Source: Promerops cafer
Lineage: Eukaryota > Chordata > Aves > Passeriformes > Nectariniidae
Direction of reading: 5' to 3'
DNA length: 64,000 nucleotides
NCBI GenBank assembly: GCA_013398275.1
Contig: VZSE01012472.1
Coordinates: forward strand, 434,001 to 498,000
Each line of letters starts with the position of its first letter. The stretch's first letter is position 1. The translations under genes were made by a program, and so were the position numbers. Below, in pieces: positions 1 through 11,580 of the stretch. Below the pieces are notes generated by a model, which worked only from the letters and a program-made list of their open reading frames with translations, did not search any database and was not told where the DNA came from.

Positions 1-3000
1 ATTTAACTGGGCTGAAAGGTTCCTTTAGCTGTAATGCACGTGCTCCTTGGCTATTTTGCTGAGCTGTCCAAGTACAGAAAAAGACTTATGACTGCATTTC
101 TTACTGCCTCCAAGGAACATTATGTCAACTACCACCAGAACAGAACTAATAAAGGCTCTTCCTTATAACTGTGTTATTTTTTCTCATGTACTTTAATCCT
201 CACCTTAACTTCTCTTCACTGTGGGTTTTTTTTGGATTTATTATTTTACAGGATATTTACATACTCCCTTTTACAGACCTATGAATATCAAATCTCATCC
301 ATACAGAGTAACTCTCAGTCTCCTTCCTACTGGCAGTAAAAAAGCAGCTGGCAAAGACAGGAGCTGCCACAGCAGCAGAGCTGGAGCCTGGCATGAGCAG
401 TTTTAGTGGGAAACAACTGATGCAAGTCAGCAGGTCTGGAAATGCCAAAGCAGCACCCCCCAGTTCTGTGAAGGTCCCAAGCAAAGCAAGAGGTAAAAGA
501 ACAGCAAAAAACACAACAGAATTAAATTTGCCCAACATCAAACACATCAGGGCTATCAGAAGCCACAGCAACTGTAAAGCAGCCTGGACTTACATTTCAG
601 TGCTGTCATTAACATACCCAAATATTTCAACAACCTTCAGTGGATAATAATGAATTACAAGGAATCAAAAATGTGAGAAAAGAGTGAAGGAAGCTTCAAG
701 GCAACTACCAGATATGAACTTTCTGAAGTATTTCAGATCTCATTTTCAAATAAAGCACTTTAAAGAAAATAATGAAATATCTAGTATTTGTTATGAGAAA
801 GAGTTGGACAATATTTCTTGCTATGTTTAAGACAGAAACATCCTGAAGTTTTTCATATACCAGATATCTTTTAGAGGAAAGTGAGAGAAGAAAATACACA
901 TATTTTTTAAATTATTAAGAAGATAAATATAACTCCCCATAGAAGAAACTAGGTATTAAAAATTCTTTCACCACAACAAATTCTGTGTTTGGCAAGAGTA
1001 AAAAAAATGCTTTAATATTACTCTACTGAACAAAATGAAATGTTTGTGCCAGGTCTCTGAGTTTTGTAAGGCCTGCTTACTTGGTGAAAAGAGCCTGTTA
1101 CCATGGTTACAGCCATAAAAACTTAAGCCTCAGTGAGATATTAACATTCCTTACTCTTGGAAAGAAAAAGGTTTCCTTTTTTTAGGCAAGTGACCCTTTC
1201 TTTTTTCCTAGGTTCCCCCCTTTCTTTTACATGTTAGAAAAGAATCAGAAATAAATCCTAATCTTGTGTAAATAGTTGAAGATGTGGAGCCTGACTAGTA
1301 CATTGTTTCTGTACCAAAGCATCTTCTTTTAAAGGCAAGGCTCCTTCCAGTTGTACCTAGCCCTTAACAAAATGAAAGTAAATCACCAAAAGCAAACAAA
1401 TACTATGGATTTCAAGTAACCTGTTTCTGAAATTTAACAACCATGAAGTAAAGATGTCCTTGTTGAATGGTGACCTGAGAGTGTCTTCCACATGGATAAA
1501 CCTGGGTTTGTTTTTTAGCAGCACTATGCATTTCACACTATTATTTAATTTATAGTGTACAGCTGCCCCTCCCACCCCCAATTTATTAAAGATCTGTTCA
1601 GTCTCCAGCTACCCCAACACTGACAGATGCATGCTAAACCAAAAAATAATCTGCCATATCCCTAATGGCACAATGGAATTCACAACTGGAACTCAGTTTT
1701 AGGCTCAGTTTCCTGAAGTGCAAAGGTGAACAGACATCAGAATTCTAAAATAAAAAAATAACATCCTGCTTGTGTGTTCTGGCAAACTAAAACCTAGTTT
1801 ATACACAATTGATATAACACTCTAGTAGGAACAAGATTTTAGACATAGCAAATGTTTATAAAAATGGAAAATATGTTACACAACACGATTGTATTAGCAA
1901 AAACATTACTAACTACCTTAAGTATCAGAATTAACAACCTCTGGGATTATTCTTTGACTCAAGAAATTGTAACCTACTTAGTTTCTTGATCATCAACTAC
2001 TAAAAGAAGTCAGTTTTGAAAAGAGATTGATCACCCAATAGTGGAGGGGGGAGAAAAAAGAAGAAAAAGTTACAAGATTATGAGTAATTCCTGACACTGC
2101 TCAACTCCAGCTGTATCAGTTGCCCAAAAGAGAAAATTTCACCCTAAAAACTTTGTCTGCCTTTTGTCATTACCAGCCCAACAGTTCTAATATTACAAGC
2201 TGCACTGTCAAAACAACACCAGTTCATGCTAAAGGTATTAAAATACTAAAAATATTTATAGTAAGGGTTATGCTGTGTTACTTCAGTATTGCTACGTCTG
2301 ACAACTATTTAAAAACAGATGTAAAGCCTACAGTCAGGAGAAATGACAGTAAATAAAGCCAGGGGCCTCTACCAGGTTGCAGATTAATTCAGTGCACAAA
2401 CTCCCAGTTTATTTGCATGTTTCAACAGGGGATGAAAAGCAAACTTTCTGAAACAGAAGTGGGCTTTGGCATAAGAAGATCATTTTGAGGCAACTGTAAT
2501 AAGCCTGAGTTTCCACTTCAAACAGGACGTGGAGTGAAAAAGCAGAAACTGTCCAAATTTTGTGTTACAGCGTTTCCAAAGTGTGACTTTTAAGAGATAA
2601 CTTCAAAGACACAAATGTGGAACCAATGTTTTAATAGTTCCTACCTGTCTACTTATTAAAACAAAGTCCAGACTGACAGAAACATTGGTTACACAGCTCC
2701 AGTACACAATGTGAGCACACTGTTCTTCCTCTGTCCTGCTGTTCTTCCTCAGAACACAGACTTCTGATCTTCCAACTTTACTGTCACTCAACAGCTTCTC
2801 CAAAAACCAACTGACTTTTATTTCTAGTTTACATTTTAGGAAGATGTTGTGCTAAAACCCCCTAAACATAAACCAACCAAAACAAGCAAAAGAAAATCTG
2901 TTTAAAGAGATTTGTTTGTAATCCCCTGCAGTGGGTGTGATTCATATTAACATGCAAATGAATAGGGGATCACATCATACACCTGACATCTGACAGCTCA

Positions 3001-3569
3001 CTAAACATATTGGTTTAGTCCTTTGAGTGAATACTTGGGACTTTGGTGAGCGTTTTTAGCTCACATCAAAACTTCTGAAACCTCTGTTTTGATTTGATCA
3101 TTGAAGCAATATCAAAAAGGTATTTATTTTCTATTTCAGGGTCTATTTTACTAGTCTGAAAGATACACATTTACTTTTAAAATCTTTAAGCATGAAATTT
3201 TTAATTTAGTTTTTCTTAAAACCCATCTCATGAAGATAAATCAGATATCAGAAAGCCACAGTAAAATTGTAAGCATTAACAACATTGTGTATACTACAAT
3301 TAAACAAAATTCTTTTGCTTTTGTAGAGTAGAGTATACAAGTGCTAAGCCAAGTTCTTCTTTCCTTGAACACATAAACAAATTCTACAGAGCCCAAAGCA
3401 ACAGGGCCAAATTCAAACTGGGATGAGTTTTCAAACAGAGCTCTAGAAAACAATGTGGGGGTTTTTTTCCACTGCAGTGTAAATGGCTACAAAGACACTT
3501 TTCAAACTAAAAATCAGAAGGTGCCTGCAGTAAGAACCAAACTCACAGAATCACTATTAAGCTACATAC
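1..3569 (-). other. B3GNTL1: B3GNTL1 intron 3 (partial), no exon seen
   Basis: This AT-rich stretch lies downstream of the exon 3 donor on the minus strand, so it should be the start of intron 3. I searched the minus strand for the next expected coding block of the family (the part after the R-G-V-G-Y-A region, carrying the Asp-rich motif) and did not find it; it probably lies to the left of the window. No repeat or RNA gene was recognised. Confidence 0.6.
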
Positions 3570-3669
3570 CACCTCGAGGCTGAGAGGAATCATTGGTTCC
3601 AATGATTACTGAAACACCAACTTCTTCCAACTTGATCTTCCACTTTTCAATTATTTCAGCTGAACCATC
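3570..3669 (-). CDS. B3GNTL1: B3GNTL1 coding exon 3 (glycosyltransferase-like protein)
   Basis: This is the third coding exon of B3GNTL1 (UDP-GlcNAc:betaGal beta-1,3-N-acetylglucosaminyltransferase-like 1), a GT-A fold, family-2 type glycosyltransferase whose substrate is not firmly established. Read on the minus strand it starts at 3669 after a CTAG acceptor. It encodes 33 full codons beginning DGSAEIIEKWKIKLEE and ending SSQPRG, plus the first G of the next codon. The donor GTATGT occupies 3569-3564, so intron 3 is phase 1. D-G-S completes the nucleotide-binding segment begun in exon 2 (NDASK/DGS, matching the family-2 D-x-S-x-D-x-S pattern). The following helix (EIIEKWKIKLEE) and strand (VSVIIGTND) match the human protein's ILEKWRVKLED...VVIGGHD region. 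Only 114 bp separate it from exon 2. The identification rests on remembered similarity, with exact splice phase agreement. Confidence 0.92.
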
Positions 3670-3783
3670 CTAGAAAAAATAATGACATAGCTGCAGCTAT
3701 TTTAATTTGTGTGTTGAACCAAAAAATTCTTGTTAGAGACAGTTTTTACTTGGACAGTATTTTAAAGAAGGTCTGAAACGCAC

Positions 3784-3900
3784 CTTACTGGCATCATTAA
3801 AAATTGACAGCTCCATGGTTCCTTTAAAATCTTGTTCCCAAACTGACTTTAGGCATTCATCTAACCAGCATTCACTGTTGTGAACAGGCATAATGACAGA
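3784..3900 (-). CDS. B3GNTL1: B3GNTL1 coding exon 2 (start of GT-A catalytic domain)
   Basis: The exon holds exactly 39 codons on the minus strand, from 3900 (after a TTTTTTTGCAG acceptor) to 3784 (before donor GTGCGT). Both flanking introns are phase 0. The peptide starts SVIMPVHNSECWLDECLKSV and ends LSIFNDASK. SVIMPVHN is the first beta strand and loop typical of family-2 glycosyltransferases, and LDECLKSVWEQ is the following helix. The NDAS segment is the second strand, with the Asp expected to contact the nucleotide sugar. The usual first Asp of a D-D motif is Asn here. Together with exon 3 this gives a continuous, gap-free N-terminal GT-A half-domain. Alternative: another family-2 transferase, but the spacing, the partner exon 3 and the neighbouring METRNL all favour B3GNTL1. 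Confidence 0.93.
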
Positions 3901-6900
3901 CTGCAAAAAAACAAACAGAGACCCACATGCATGTCAGGAAGCATATTTTTGTTTACTTACAGTATATTTAGTAAAAAGGAGAAGTAGCAGATCCTTCTGA
4001 AACTAATTTTCACCAAAAAATGCATCTTAAAAATATAAAAGTAAGCAAAGAACCTTTCTTTTCATTACAAATATATGATTTGCTTTCTTCTCTAAGCTTC
4101 TTTTTAAATTAAGTTCCATAAGATGGTTTTTGGTAGAAGTCCAAGGACACAAGAGACCACGGAGGCAAACTCACAAATGAAACATCTGTAACACCCTAAC
4201 GTGTTTCCAGTATTCCTGCATTTCTTAAGACACTCCTCACTTTTGTCTTCCATTAATACATCTTACTCATCAATTTCTCTTCAAGCCTAATTGGAGATGC
4301 TCATATATGCACCTGGACCCTCGGGCTGCAGCCAAGTTTTTAAAAATTATTCCACCTACAACTGCTCTAAAGCACACTGGAAGCTGATCTGTGATGCAGG
4401 TCCATACTCTGCCATCCCAGCTGCAGGCTTTCCTCCTACAGCCCCTTGGTTCAGAGGTGCACACACAGCAGGAAAACATACCTGAAAGATTTTAAAATTG
4501 GCTAGAAAGCAGAGAGGAAGGCTCTACCTCTTCCATTACCACTGCTCTAACTACCCCTAAAAAGCCAACAATCCCCAAAATTCTTTCAGTGTCTCAGAAG
4601 AGAACACATTTCCTTCACAGCATGCAAAGCCCTGAGAAATCAGCCTGGCTGTGTTTCAAAGGGAGAGCCCAAGTCTGTACCTGTTAAAATTACTTATAGA
4701 TGGGGAACTTAAGGGCCTAAGTAACTCATAAAAAGTCTCACAGGACATTTCAAGAAGTCCCTAGAAACACAACTTAAACTCCTCGTTATGTGGGGTAACC
4801 ACAAATGCATGGAAGCACAAGAGGATTTGTTCCTATTGTGAGCAGGAGAGAATCCTAAAAAACAAAATACTGGGATGCTGAAATTGAATTATTCACAATT
4901 TAGTGCCATGTGAACACATGCACATCGTGCAAGTACACACAGATGCACACAGCAGAAGGCAGATTTTTGGACACTGAAGGATGTACACACAGGTACAACC
5001 CAGTCCTGTGTAGGGTACAGTGATTAACAACATTTCACAGCCAAAATAGTAAACATCTAAAATGAATGAACCTCCTGATTTTTGGCAGGATGATGGAACA
5101 GTTCCTAAAAGAAGTAGGACAAAAGCTTTCTAAAATTTTAAGCAAAGTAGGCCTTTGACTTGTGTTTTAGAGAGATAAATAAAAAAGGGAGAAACAAAAA
5201 ACAAAAGTGAAACTGATTATCCAATAATTACAACATACAGACAAAAAAGATTATTTCAGAACTGTCTCAGACTAGTACTTTGAGACTAAAAAAAAGCAAA
5301 AATCTGAGATTCTGAAGTGCTACATTCAATTTACTGAAGATTTTAATATTCTTTATGTGGACATGGCAGTAAAAATATGACCCTACACATCCATACCAAC
5401 CAATCTAACATACTCATTCAGGAAAAAAGGGTTCCACAATTCTTCCAATGACAATATAAACTTGTACAGTTTTGCACATCTAGAAAAATCAGTTATTTTT
5501 TCAATTTGTCTTCTGATTCACTTAGTAAAAATTTGACTAAGCCATCACCAACTAGCTTGCCATTGGTTTGAAAACTGGAACTTTTTTGCTTTTTTTCCGT
5601 GGTGTACTCCTGTTTTAAGTCAGGGCAGCAGTGCAAAATAGCAAGATGATGTTTGACCTCCCTGTTTTGACCTCCCTGCCCTGAACTGAAGGCAGAAAAA
5701 AGTACTTTAAGGGCAGCACATGTAAAACAACCCATAAATACCTGATGGCACTGAGGTGCTCTGAATTGAACTGCTCATAATATATTAACATGCTCCTAAA
5801 CTGTGAGCAAATTCTACTGTGAGCAAATTCAACTTCCACAGAGCCACGACCACCATACAGAACTGAACACCTGCCAAACTAAGGCCCAGAGCTGAAGTGC
5901 TGATGATACTTCTGTGTAAAACCTGAAAAATTAACAAATCCACACAAATAACTGTACTCAGCAATAGGATTAACACCTCAGAGTATTGCTGATGTTGTAT
6001 TCTAGAGTTTTCTTAGGTTCCACCGCTCTTGCTCAGCTCGCTGGTTTTCTGTGTTTAGTTTTAGTTTGAGGATAAATCAAAAATCTAGCCTTTCATCTCT
6101 CCCTCGTTTGTTACTAGATTTGTACCCTGGCTTAAGAGTTGCAATTGGGCAGTCATGAATTGGCTTTTAATGTCGTGTGACTCTATCAGAATAATCCAAT
6201 CTCCTTGGACCATTTAAAGAGGGGAAAAACATGAACCAGGGCACTATTTCACTTACAGGTGCAGTCTCATAGCAAAAATACCAGCTGGTGGTAACCTGCA
6301 AAAACTGTATCTGCTTCTTCTGTCCCAAAACAAGATCAACCACAGCTCTGCCATTGCTGACAAACCCTCTCTCCGAGGTCAAACACCAACCTTGCAAAGG
6401 CACTTAGTAAAAGCAGGCATAAGGGAGACCCAAAATTAGGGTTTTCCAGTGTCCTTTTGCTGCAGTTTATGCCAACTCCTACTTCCCAATCCCAGCACAG
6501 ATGGTTATTCTAGTTCTCCTTGCAGCAGCCCTTCCTGTGTTTCAAGACTGCTACCAAAACAGTGAACTACAGAGAGCACAAAGCTCTCTCAAAGTCATTT
6601 TGAGTGTTTGGAACATAAATTGCAAACAGCTAATGTGCTTTTGGCATTACAAATCATCTGAGTGACAACCTGAGTGATCTGAGTCAGAATTACCACTTCA
6701 TTAGCTGAGGCTGATTTACAGCAGCATCCAACAGAGAGGATGGCCTATGAGCCAAATCCAACTCTTAAAACAGAGCTGTGAATCAAACCTGGATTTGAGC
6801 ATTGTGACACTACCTGCTTTTCCCTGAACTCCACACATTCCAGACAAATATTATACACATTTCTGTATTTATATATCTCTATTTATACAGCTATATAGGC

Positions 6901-7155
6901 ACACATATGGATGTTGTATATTTAACTTTATTTATGGGTTTAATTCATACATAAGTGCGCATATAAAAAGAAATTATATAAATATAATATATATACACAC
7001 ACTACATATATGTGTATAGGTACGGGAAGTAACAAAAGCAGGAAGTGTTGTAGGAAGGTTTTACGACTTTCATTGCCAACCCCGTGTACCCGAACGCGCC
7101 GAGGCTGCCGTGCTGCAGGACCCGCCGNCCCGGCCCGGCCCCGCCTGTCACGTAC
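3901..7155 (-). other. B3GNTL1: B3GNTL1 intron 1
   Basis: This sequence of about 3.3 kb joins the exon 1 donor (GTACGT, 7155-7150) to the exon 2 acceptor (CAG at 3903-3901). It is mostly AT-rich and I recognise no exon in it. Two very small local duplications are visible: a repeated 14-bp 'ttgacctccctg' unit near 5651-5678 and a repeated 'actgtgagcaaattc' near 5800-5831. The part next to the CpG island (about 6845-7020) is strongly AT-rich with many TATA and CACA runs. Confidence 0.7.
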
Positions 7156-7206
7156 CACCTGCACGGGGGGCTCGGGGCTCCCGCCGGCTCTCCCCGGCTC
7201 CTCCAT
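7156..7206 (-). CDS. B3GNTL1: B3GNTL1 coding exon 1 with start codon
   Basis: The exon holds 17 codons on the minus strand, MEEPGRAGGSPEPPVQV, ending at donor GTACGT (7155-7150). Three observations support this start. There is an in-frame TGA five codons upstream (7221-7219). The ATG has a G at -3 and a G at +4. Joining it in phase 0 to exon 2 gives PPVQVSVIMPVHN, the expected PPV-SV-MPV family N-terminus with no extra residues. A donor six bases earlier (GTGGTA) would drop Q-V's last residue and is a weaker site. The N-terminus is short and has no signal peptide or membrane segment, as in the human protein. Residues before the GT-A strand are low complexity, so recognition rests on position and splice phase. 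Confidence 0.87.
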
Positions 7207-7349
7207 CGCCGCCGCCCCTCAGCGGAGGAGCGGCAGGAACAACCACAGAGACGGAGGCGGGAGCGGCCGGAAGAGGCTCCGCTGGCGGCGGCAGCCGAGT
7301 CCCGGCCCCGGGCCACGAGGGGACCCCCGGCCCCCGCCCCCGCCCCCCN

Positions 7350-7369
7350 ACGAGGGGACCCCCGGCCCC
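7350..7369. repeat. Second copy of a 35-bp-spaced GC-rich direct repeat at an unresolved N
   Basis: A 20-bp block starting 'acgaggggaccc' occurs at 7315-7334 and again at 7350-7369. The single N at 7349 sits exactly before the second copy. This looks like a short tandem duplication that the assembler may have collapsed or bridged. Confidence 0.6.
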
Positions 7370-7620
7370 GGCCCCGGCCTCGGCTGTGGAGACACTCGTA
7401 CGGAAAATCACGCTGTGAAAAACCGCTGTCCACAAAAGAGACAGAGGAGTCCTGCAACTTTATTCGAATAAAGGGAGAGAGGCCACCGGGACACACGCCC
7501 GCGGGGTTTTCGCTCTCGAGGTGTTGGAGGACGCCGCCTCCTTTGACCCCAAACTCCCGGCCGCATGTTGCCCTCTTCCTTTCCCCATGCTGAGGTCCTA
7601 GGAAGGTACAGCCTTCCCGA

Positions 7621-8192
7621 ATCGCCTACCACATATTCCCCTGCTTAAACATGTCATTTTCCCCCGAAGTTCAGAAGTTCAAGCTTGTGCTGACCCATTT
7701 GTCTGTTTCAGGAGTCAAGCTGTCCGGGCTCTGCAGCAAACCTGCTGCTTGAAGTTAACAGAGTCATTAAGATCCATTTCAAAGATGTCAACACCCATAC
7801 CTCCGTCATCGAATTGTTTGTTAAGACATTAGCACACATCCTCCCTCTCACACTGATTCCTCAATAGATGCTTCCCGGGTTTCCCCACCTGTTCTCTAAA
7901 CTCAATCCTGCAGATTTTCAGCAGTGTTACAATGCTTTTCCGAAGTTATTTCACACACTGAGGTACGGTGGCAGGTCGTAGCCTGCTTGAACTGAAATTT
8001 GTGGAAATTTAAATTTTTCACTTTTGAGTTGTTCATCATATATATTCCTGGAGAATGATAATCAGAATGGTTCTCTAATCTCTCCAGTCTGGACTTTTCT
8101 TGGTCTGAACTACTGTGTTCAGTGGTTTTTTAATAAAGAAGTTTCTAATAACCTTTAAAAAGGGAAAATTGCCGGTGGTAATGATGCCATTA
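7621..8192. other. Intergenic, no feature recognised
   Basis: Sequence upstream of the B3GNTL1 CpG island. I see no exon, repeat family or RNA gene here. Confidence 0.5.
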
Positions 8193-8525
8193 TCATAGAA
8201 TCATGGAATGTTAAGGGGTTGGAATGGAATGAACCTTAAAGCTCATCCAGTTCCACCCCTGCCGTGGGCAGGCTTACCTTCCACTATCCCAGGCTTCTCC
8301 AAGCCTGTCCAGCCTTGAACACTTCTATGGATGGGGCAGTCACAGCTTCTCTGGGCAACCTGTGCCAGGGCCTCCCCACCCTCACAGTAAAAAATTCTTT
8401 CTTGATATCTAACCTGAATTTCCCCTTTTTCAACTTGTACCCATTGCTCCTTGTCCTGTCACTGCAGTTCCTGACAGGGAGTCCCTCTCCAACTTCCTTG
8501 TAGGCCCCTTCAGATACTGGAAGAC
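8193..8525 (-). mobile_element. CR1 LINE 3' fragment
   Basis: The block opens with 'atcatagaatcatggaat', the reverse complement of the CR1 terminal (ATTCTRTG) repeats. It continues with recognisable CR1 tail segments: a form of 'ccttaaagctcatccagtt', 'ttgaacacttctatggat', 'gggcaacctgtgccagg', 'ctcacagtaaaaaattctt', 'ccttgtcctgtcactgca' and 'ttgtaggccccttcagat'. The element is therefore 5'-truncated and lies in minus orientation. CR1 is the dominant LINE family of birds. Short open frames within it are not genes. Confidence 0.93.
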
Positions 8526-10335
8526 ATTTCAAAATATACTGGAAAGTATTATTGATCATTTATTAATTGAAATTATGGTTGTGTAACCACTTACTCCGTT
8601 GAAAGTATTCACAGCTAAAAGGGATTGCAGCACCAGGCCCTGTACAACAACCTATTCAGAATTTTTAAAATTTGCACAAAGCAATCTTTGTTAAGCAAAA
8701 TCCTGAGATTATCCCTTGTTTATTTGAAGAGCCTGTTAAACAGCCAGACAATTCAAGGAGCAAACAGAGCAGAGTTATCTTAAAATGTTGGTTGGCACAC
8801 AAATCTGAGAACTGAGGAGGTGAGGAGGACAGCCAAGCAGTAATTCACCCTTGGAATCTATTTCAGATTATCTGCACAGCTTCTCACCGTCCAGCCTGAG
8901 TTTAATCTCTCCATGAACAGCACTGTTAAATATGATCATTCCTGTTTCTGGCGACAAAGGCTGCTGGCACTGTTATGTTGCCTGCGTGCCTTGCTTTATC
9001 TAAGAAAGTGTAGCAGAGTATTGCTTTACTCACCCTAAACCAAACAAAAGTCCTAGTCAGGGACAGCGCCTCATTAAGCGAAGCAAAATGCAGAGCAAAG
9101 CCCTTGCTGCCTTCCCTGAGGAAAATACAGAACCAGTCAAACCCACCAGAAATGTTTTCTAAGTCATATTATGCAGCTGACCACAGAGAGTAATTAAATA
9201 CAAACTTCTGCTTAGAATGTGATTTTTGTTTGGGGTGGGTTTGGAAAGACATTTAAAGGCCCACAAGCATGTGGAACCTATTCAGTGGGATTGTCAGGGC
9301 AACCTAGGCAGCTAACATCCATTGTGAGAGTTCTTACCTACTGGCTTTTGAAATTCCAGCAGGCATTTCTGTGTCCTTGGGCAACTTGGGAAACGAAATA
9401 GTTTCCAAAATACAGTCAACTGTGTCACTGCCCATTCTGCTTTCATGTGGGGCAGAATGGAAAGAGATCTCCCAACACTGTTGCAAATTCCTTAAGAAGC
9501 AAGCAAAGATGGTTTGGTCCTAATTCTATGTCCAATTGCCCTGTGTTAAAGATTTTTCACAGTGGTGGGGGACAGCTCACAAAGCAGTCCTCACAGCTAA
9601 AAGCATTGCAAACTCAGACATTTTTCATCAAATTAATGTTTAGCTTTTATTTTTGACAAAATAATCTTTCGAGGAGTATTACTGTGAACCTAAGACTTAA
9701 AATTTCTGGAGGCTTTACTATCAAATAGAAGTTTTCCTCATCTTAATGGAAAAACATAATATCTAGAAAGTTGGTTTTGTTTTTTTTTTACATATAACTG
9801 TCATTTCTAAAAGCACAGACTCACAGTATGAACAACATGGGCTTATTGACTTGTGAGGGCAGATCTCAGCTGATTTCACTGGAGTTTAAGAGAAGATGAA
9901 GCAAGACTGCTTGTGTAGGCTATCAGTGGGGTTATTGAAGCCAAGTAGTCTTGGGTTTAGTTTCTGTTTGAAAAGCTCAAACTGGAGTGGTAAAAATGCA
10001 TTTTGCACAAACAAATCTGTTGTGGAGCATGTGGGCAACTTAATTTGGTTGTATCTTTATGGGAAAGACAGAATGAGGGAGTATAAAGTGTTATTTTAAC
10101 ACATTTGTCACTGAAGTTACAAGCTCTAGTACTGCAGTATTTCCAGAACACACTATGTTGAAAGGATCATTCAACAGAGTAGGTAAAAAATTCAGCTCAG
10201 AGCAAATTTTGAAACCACTTCTGTTCAAAGAATGCTTTGAGCTTCCAAAAATGCTCTGTTATTTTCATAAAATGTCACAGTTGAGTGACAACAGAAGAGG
10301 GGGGCAATATTTCTCATTACAGTACAAAACAGCAG
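8526..10335. other. Intergenic, no feature recognised
   Basis: Mixed-composition sequence between two CR1 remnants. No exon with a plausible splice context or a recognisable family was found. Confidence 0.45.
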
Positions 10336-10495
10336 AAGGGGACTTGGGAAGCTCATCTAGTCCTGGCATCCTGAGACAGGATCAGCTCACAAACACCTAC
10401 TGGTCTATGGGGCTTCATAACATCCTCAGCCACTTCACTGCAGTCCTTGCTGTCTTTGCCCATAGGAAGAATTTCTCAATATCCAGCTGAGATAT
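10336..10495 (-). mobile_element. Degraded CR1 LINE remnant
   Basis: The 5' part, 'ggacttgggaagctcatc' followed by 'tagtcctggcatcctgag', matches the layout of an old CR1 tail read backwards (a form of 'ggacctctggagatcatcta'). The 3' part, 'aagaatttctcaatatcc' followed by 'agctgagat', matches the CR1 block near 'aatttcctaatatctagc'. It is strongly diverged and lacks the terminal repeats, so it is older than the copy at 8193. Confidence 0.6.
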
Positions 10496-11474
10496 TGCAG
10501 CATTTTCCAAGCCCCCTGAAATTTGGCTGGCTAAGATCTTTTCCCTCTGGCTAAAAGATGCAGACTTCTGTGATCTCCCCAGTTTTAGAGCTGTTGAGGC
10601 TGAGCCTGTAGCATAACTTATCCCTTTTATACAGATGCTTTTTGCTCTCTCTCTCTCTTCCTCCCTCCATAGTGTTTGGCTCCCAAGGTACAGCTCCTCA
10701 CTTTGAATCCTCTGTTAGTAACAGCATCTTAATATTTTGCCTTAGGCAAGAATTATCCTACTTTGCTCCTGCCTTAGTAGATTTGGCACTTTGTCTGCAG
10801 TTTAGACCAGATGTGAAAAGTTTTGCTGGGCTATTAAAAAGAAAACAACAAGACCCTTACCACCCCAGTCTGCTTTTTTGCAGGCCTAAAAAAAAGATTT
10901 TATAATCAAACACCCTGACTAAATACTAACAAGGAGGTGAGTAACCTGCCCAAAGATAAGACTAGAATCTCTTAGGAGGGACACAGGCCCCCATCCCTTC
11001 AGCCTCTATCTCCACCCTAAGAGGCTGCTCAGCCCCCTCCCTCAAGGGTCCCCTGATAGCCCTCTCCCAGTGGCTTTATCCCCTGCAGCTGTGTGCCTTC
11101 TCAGCTGCTTTCTTGCTAATGCCTATGTTAACCCTTTCTTTGCCTGAAAAGGCTTGCAAATTCCATCACAAATCCTTTAGTCCTTCCCCAGCCTACACGC
11201 ATAAAATCCCTTTATGAATTTATGATTTTACGAATTTGCCAATTGCTGTTGAGTTTCCCTCCCATCCCACGCTCTTGTTTAGGTTATGGACATCTGATTT
11301 GTTCAGTGATGTTTTAGACCTTTGTTTATTCTCCTGGCTCTGTTCTGGATGCTCTCTGGGCACTTTGCATCTCTGCTGGAGAATAAACCCCAACACCAGT
11401 CCTGGTGCTCCTGCTGGGGCTGGACCAGAGCAGGATTACTCCTCAAGTCTTGCAAACCATACTCCTGTTTGCAC
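10496..11474. other. Intergenic, no feature recognised
   Basis: Pyrimidine-rich, moderately GC sequence. It may include further decayed LINE material but nothing that I can assign. Confidence 0.4.
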
Positions 11475-11580
11475 AGCTTAGTGCAGTGTTTGCCTTTTTT
11501 ACAATGGCTTGACACTGTTAACTCCTAATCAGCTTGTGATCTATTATATCCCCTAGATCTTTTTCTGCATGAGGGAAACA
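11475..11580. repeat. Possible ancient amniote interspersed repeat
   Basis: The stretch 'gacactgttaactcctaatc' followed by 'agcttgtgatctattatatc' and 'ccctagatctttttctgc' resembles an old LINE-derived repeat segment common in bird and reptile genomes (a form of 'agcttgtgatccactat...ccccagatccttttc'). The assignment is from memory and the family name is uncertain. Confidence 0.35.

Larger units (their letters stand above)
7060..7620. promoter_or_regulatory. CpG island, likely B3GNTL1 promoter and 5' UTR
   Basis: The base composition changes abruptly from AT-rich sequence to a very GC- and CpG-rich block that encloses the B3GNTL1 start codon, which is typical of a TATA-less vertebrate promoter. 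Two single N bases (7128 and 7349) mark positions the assembly could not resolve. The second N lies at the junction of two near-identical 'acgaggggacccccggcccc' units starting at 7315 and 7350. The transcription start cannot be located from sequence alone. Confidence 0.75.

Noticed and set aside
1..3540. Search for B3GNTL1 exon 4
   Set aside because: No minus-strand segment matched the expected continuation after the exon 3 donor; it is presumably outside the window.
7002..7593. Overlapping open frames on both strands in the B3GNTL1 CpG island
   Set aside because: These are Pro/Arg/Gly-rich products of GC-rich promoter sequence. Only the 51-bp frame ending at the GTACGT donor joins sensibly to the next exon.
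8264..8559. Open frames of 79 and 91 codons on both strands
   Set aside because: Both lie within a CR1 3' fragment.
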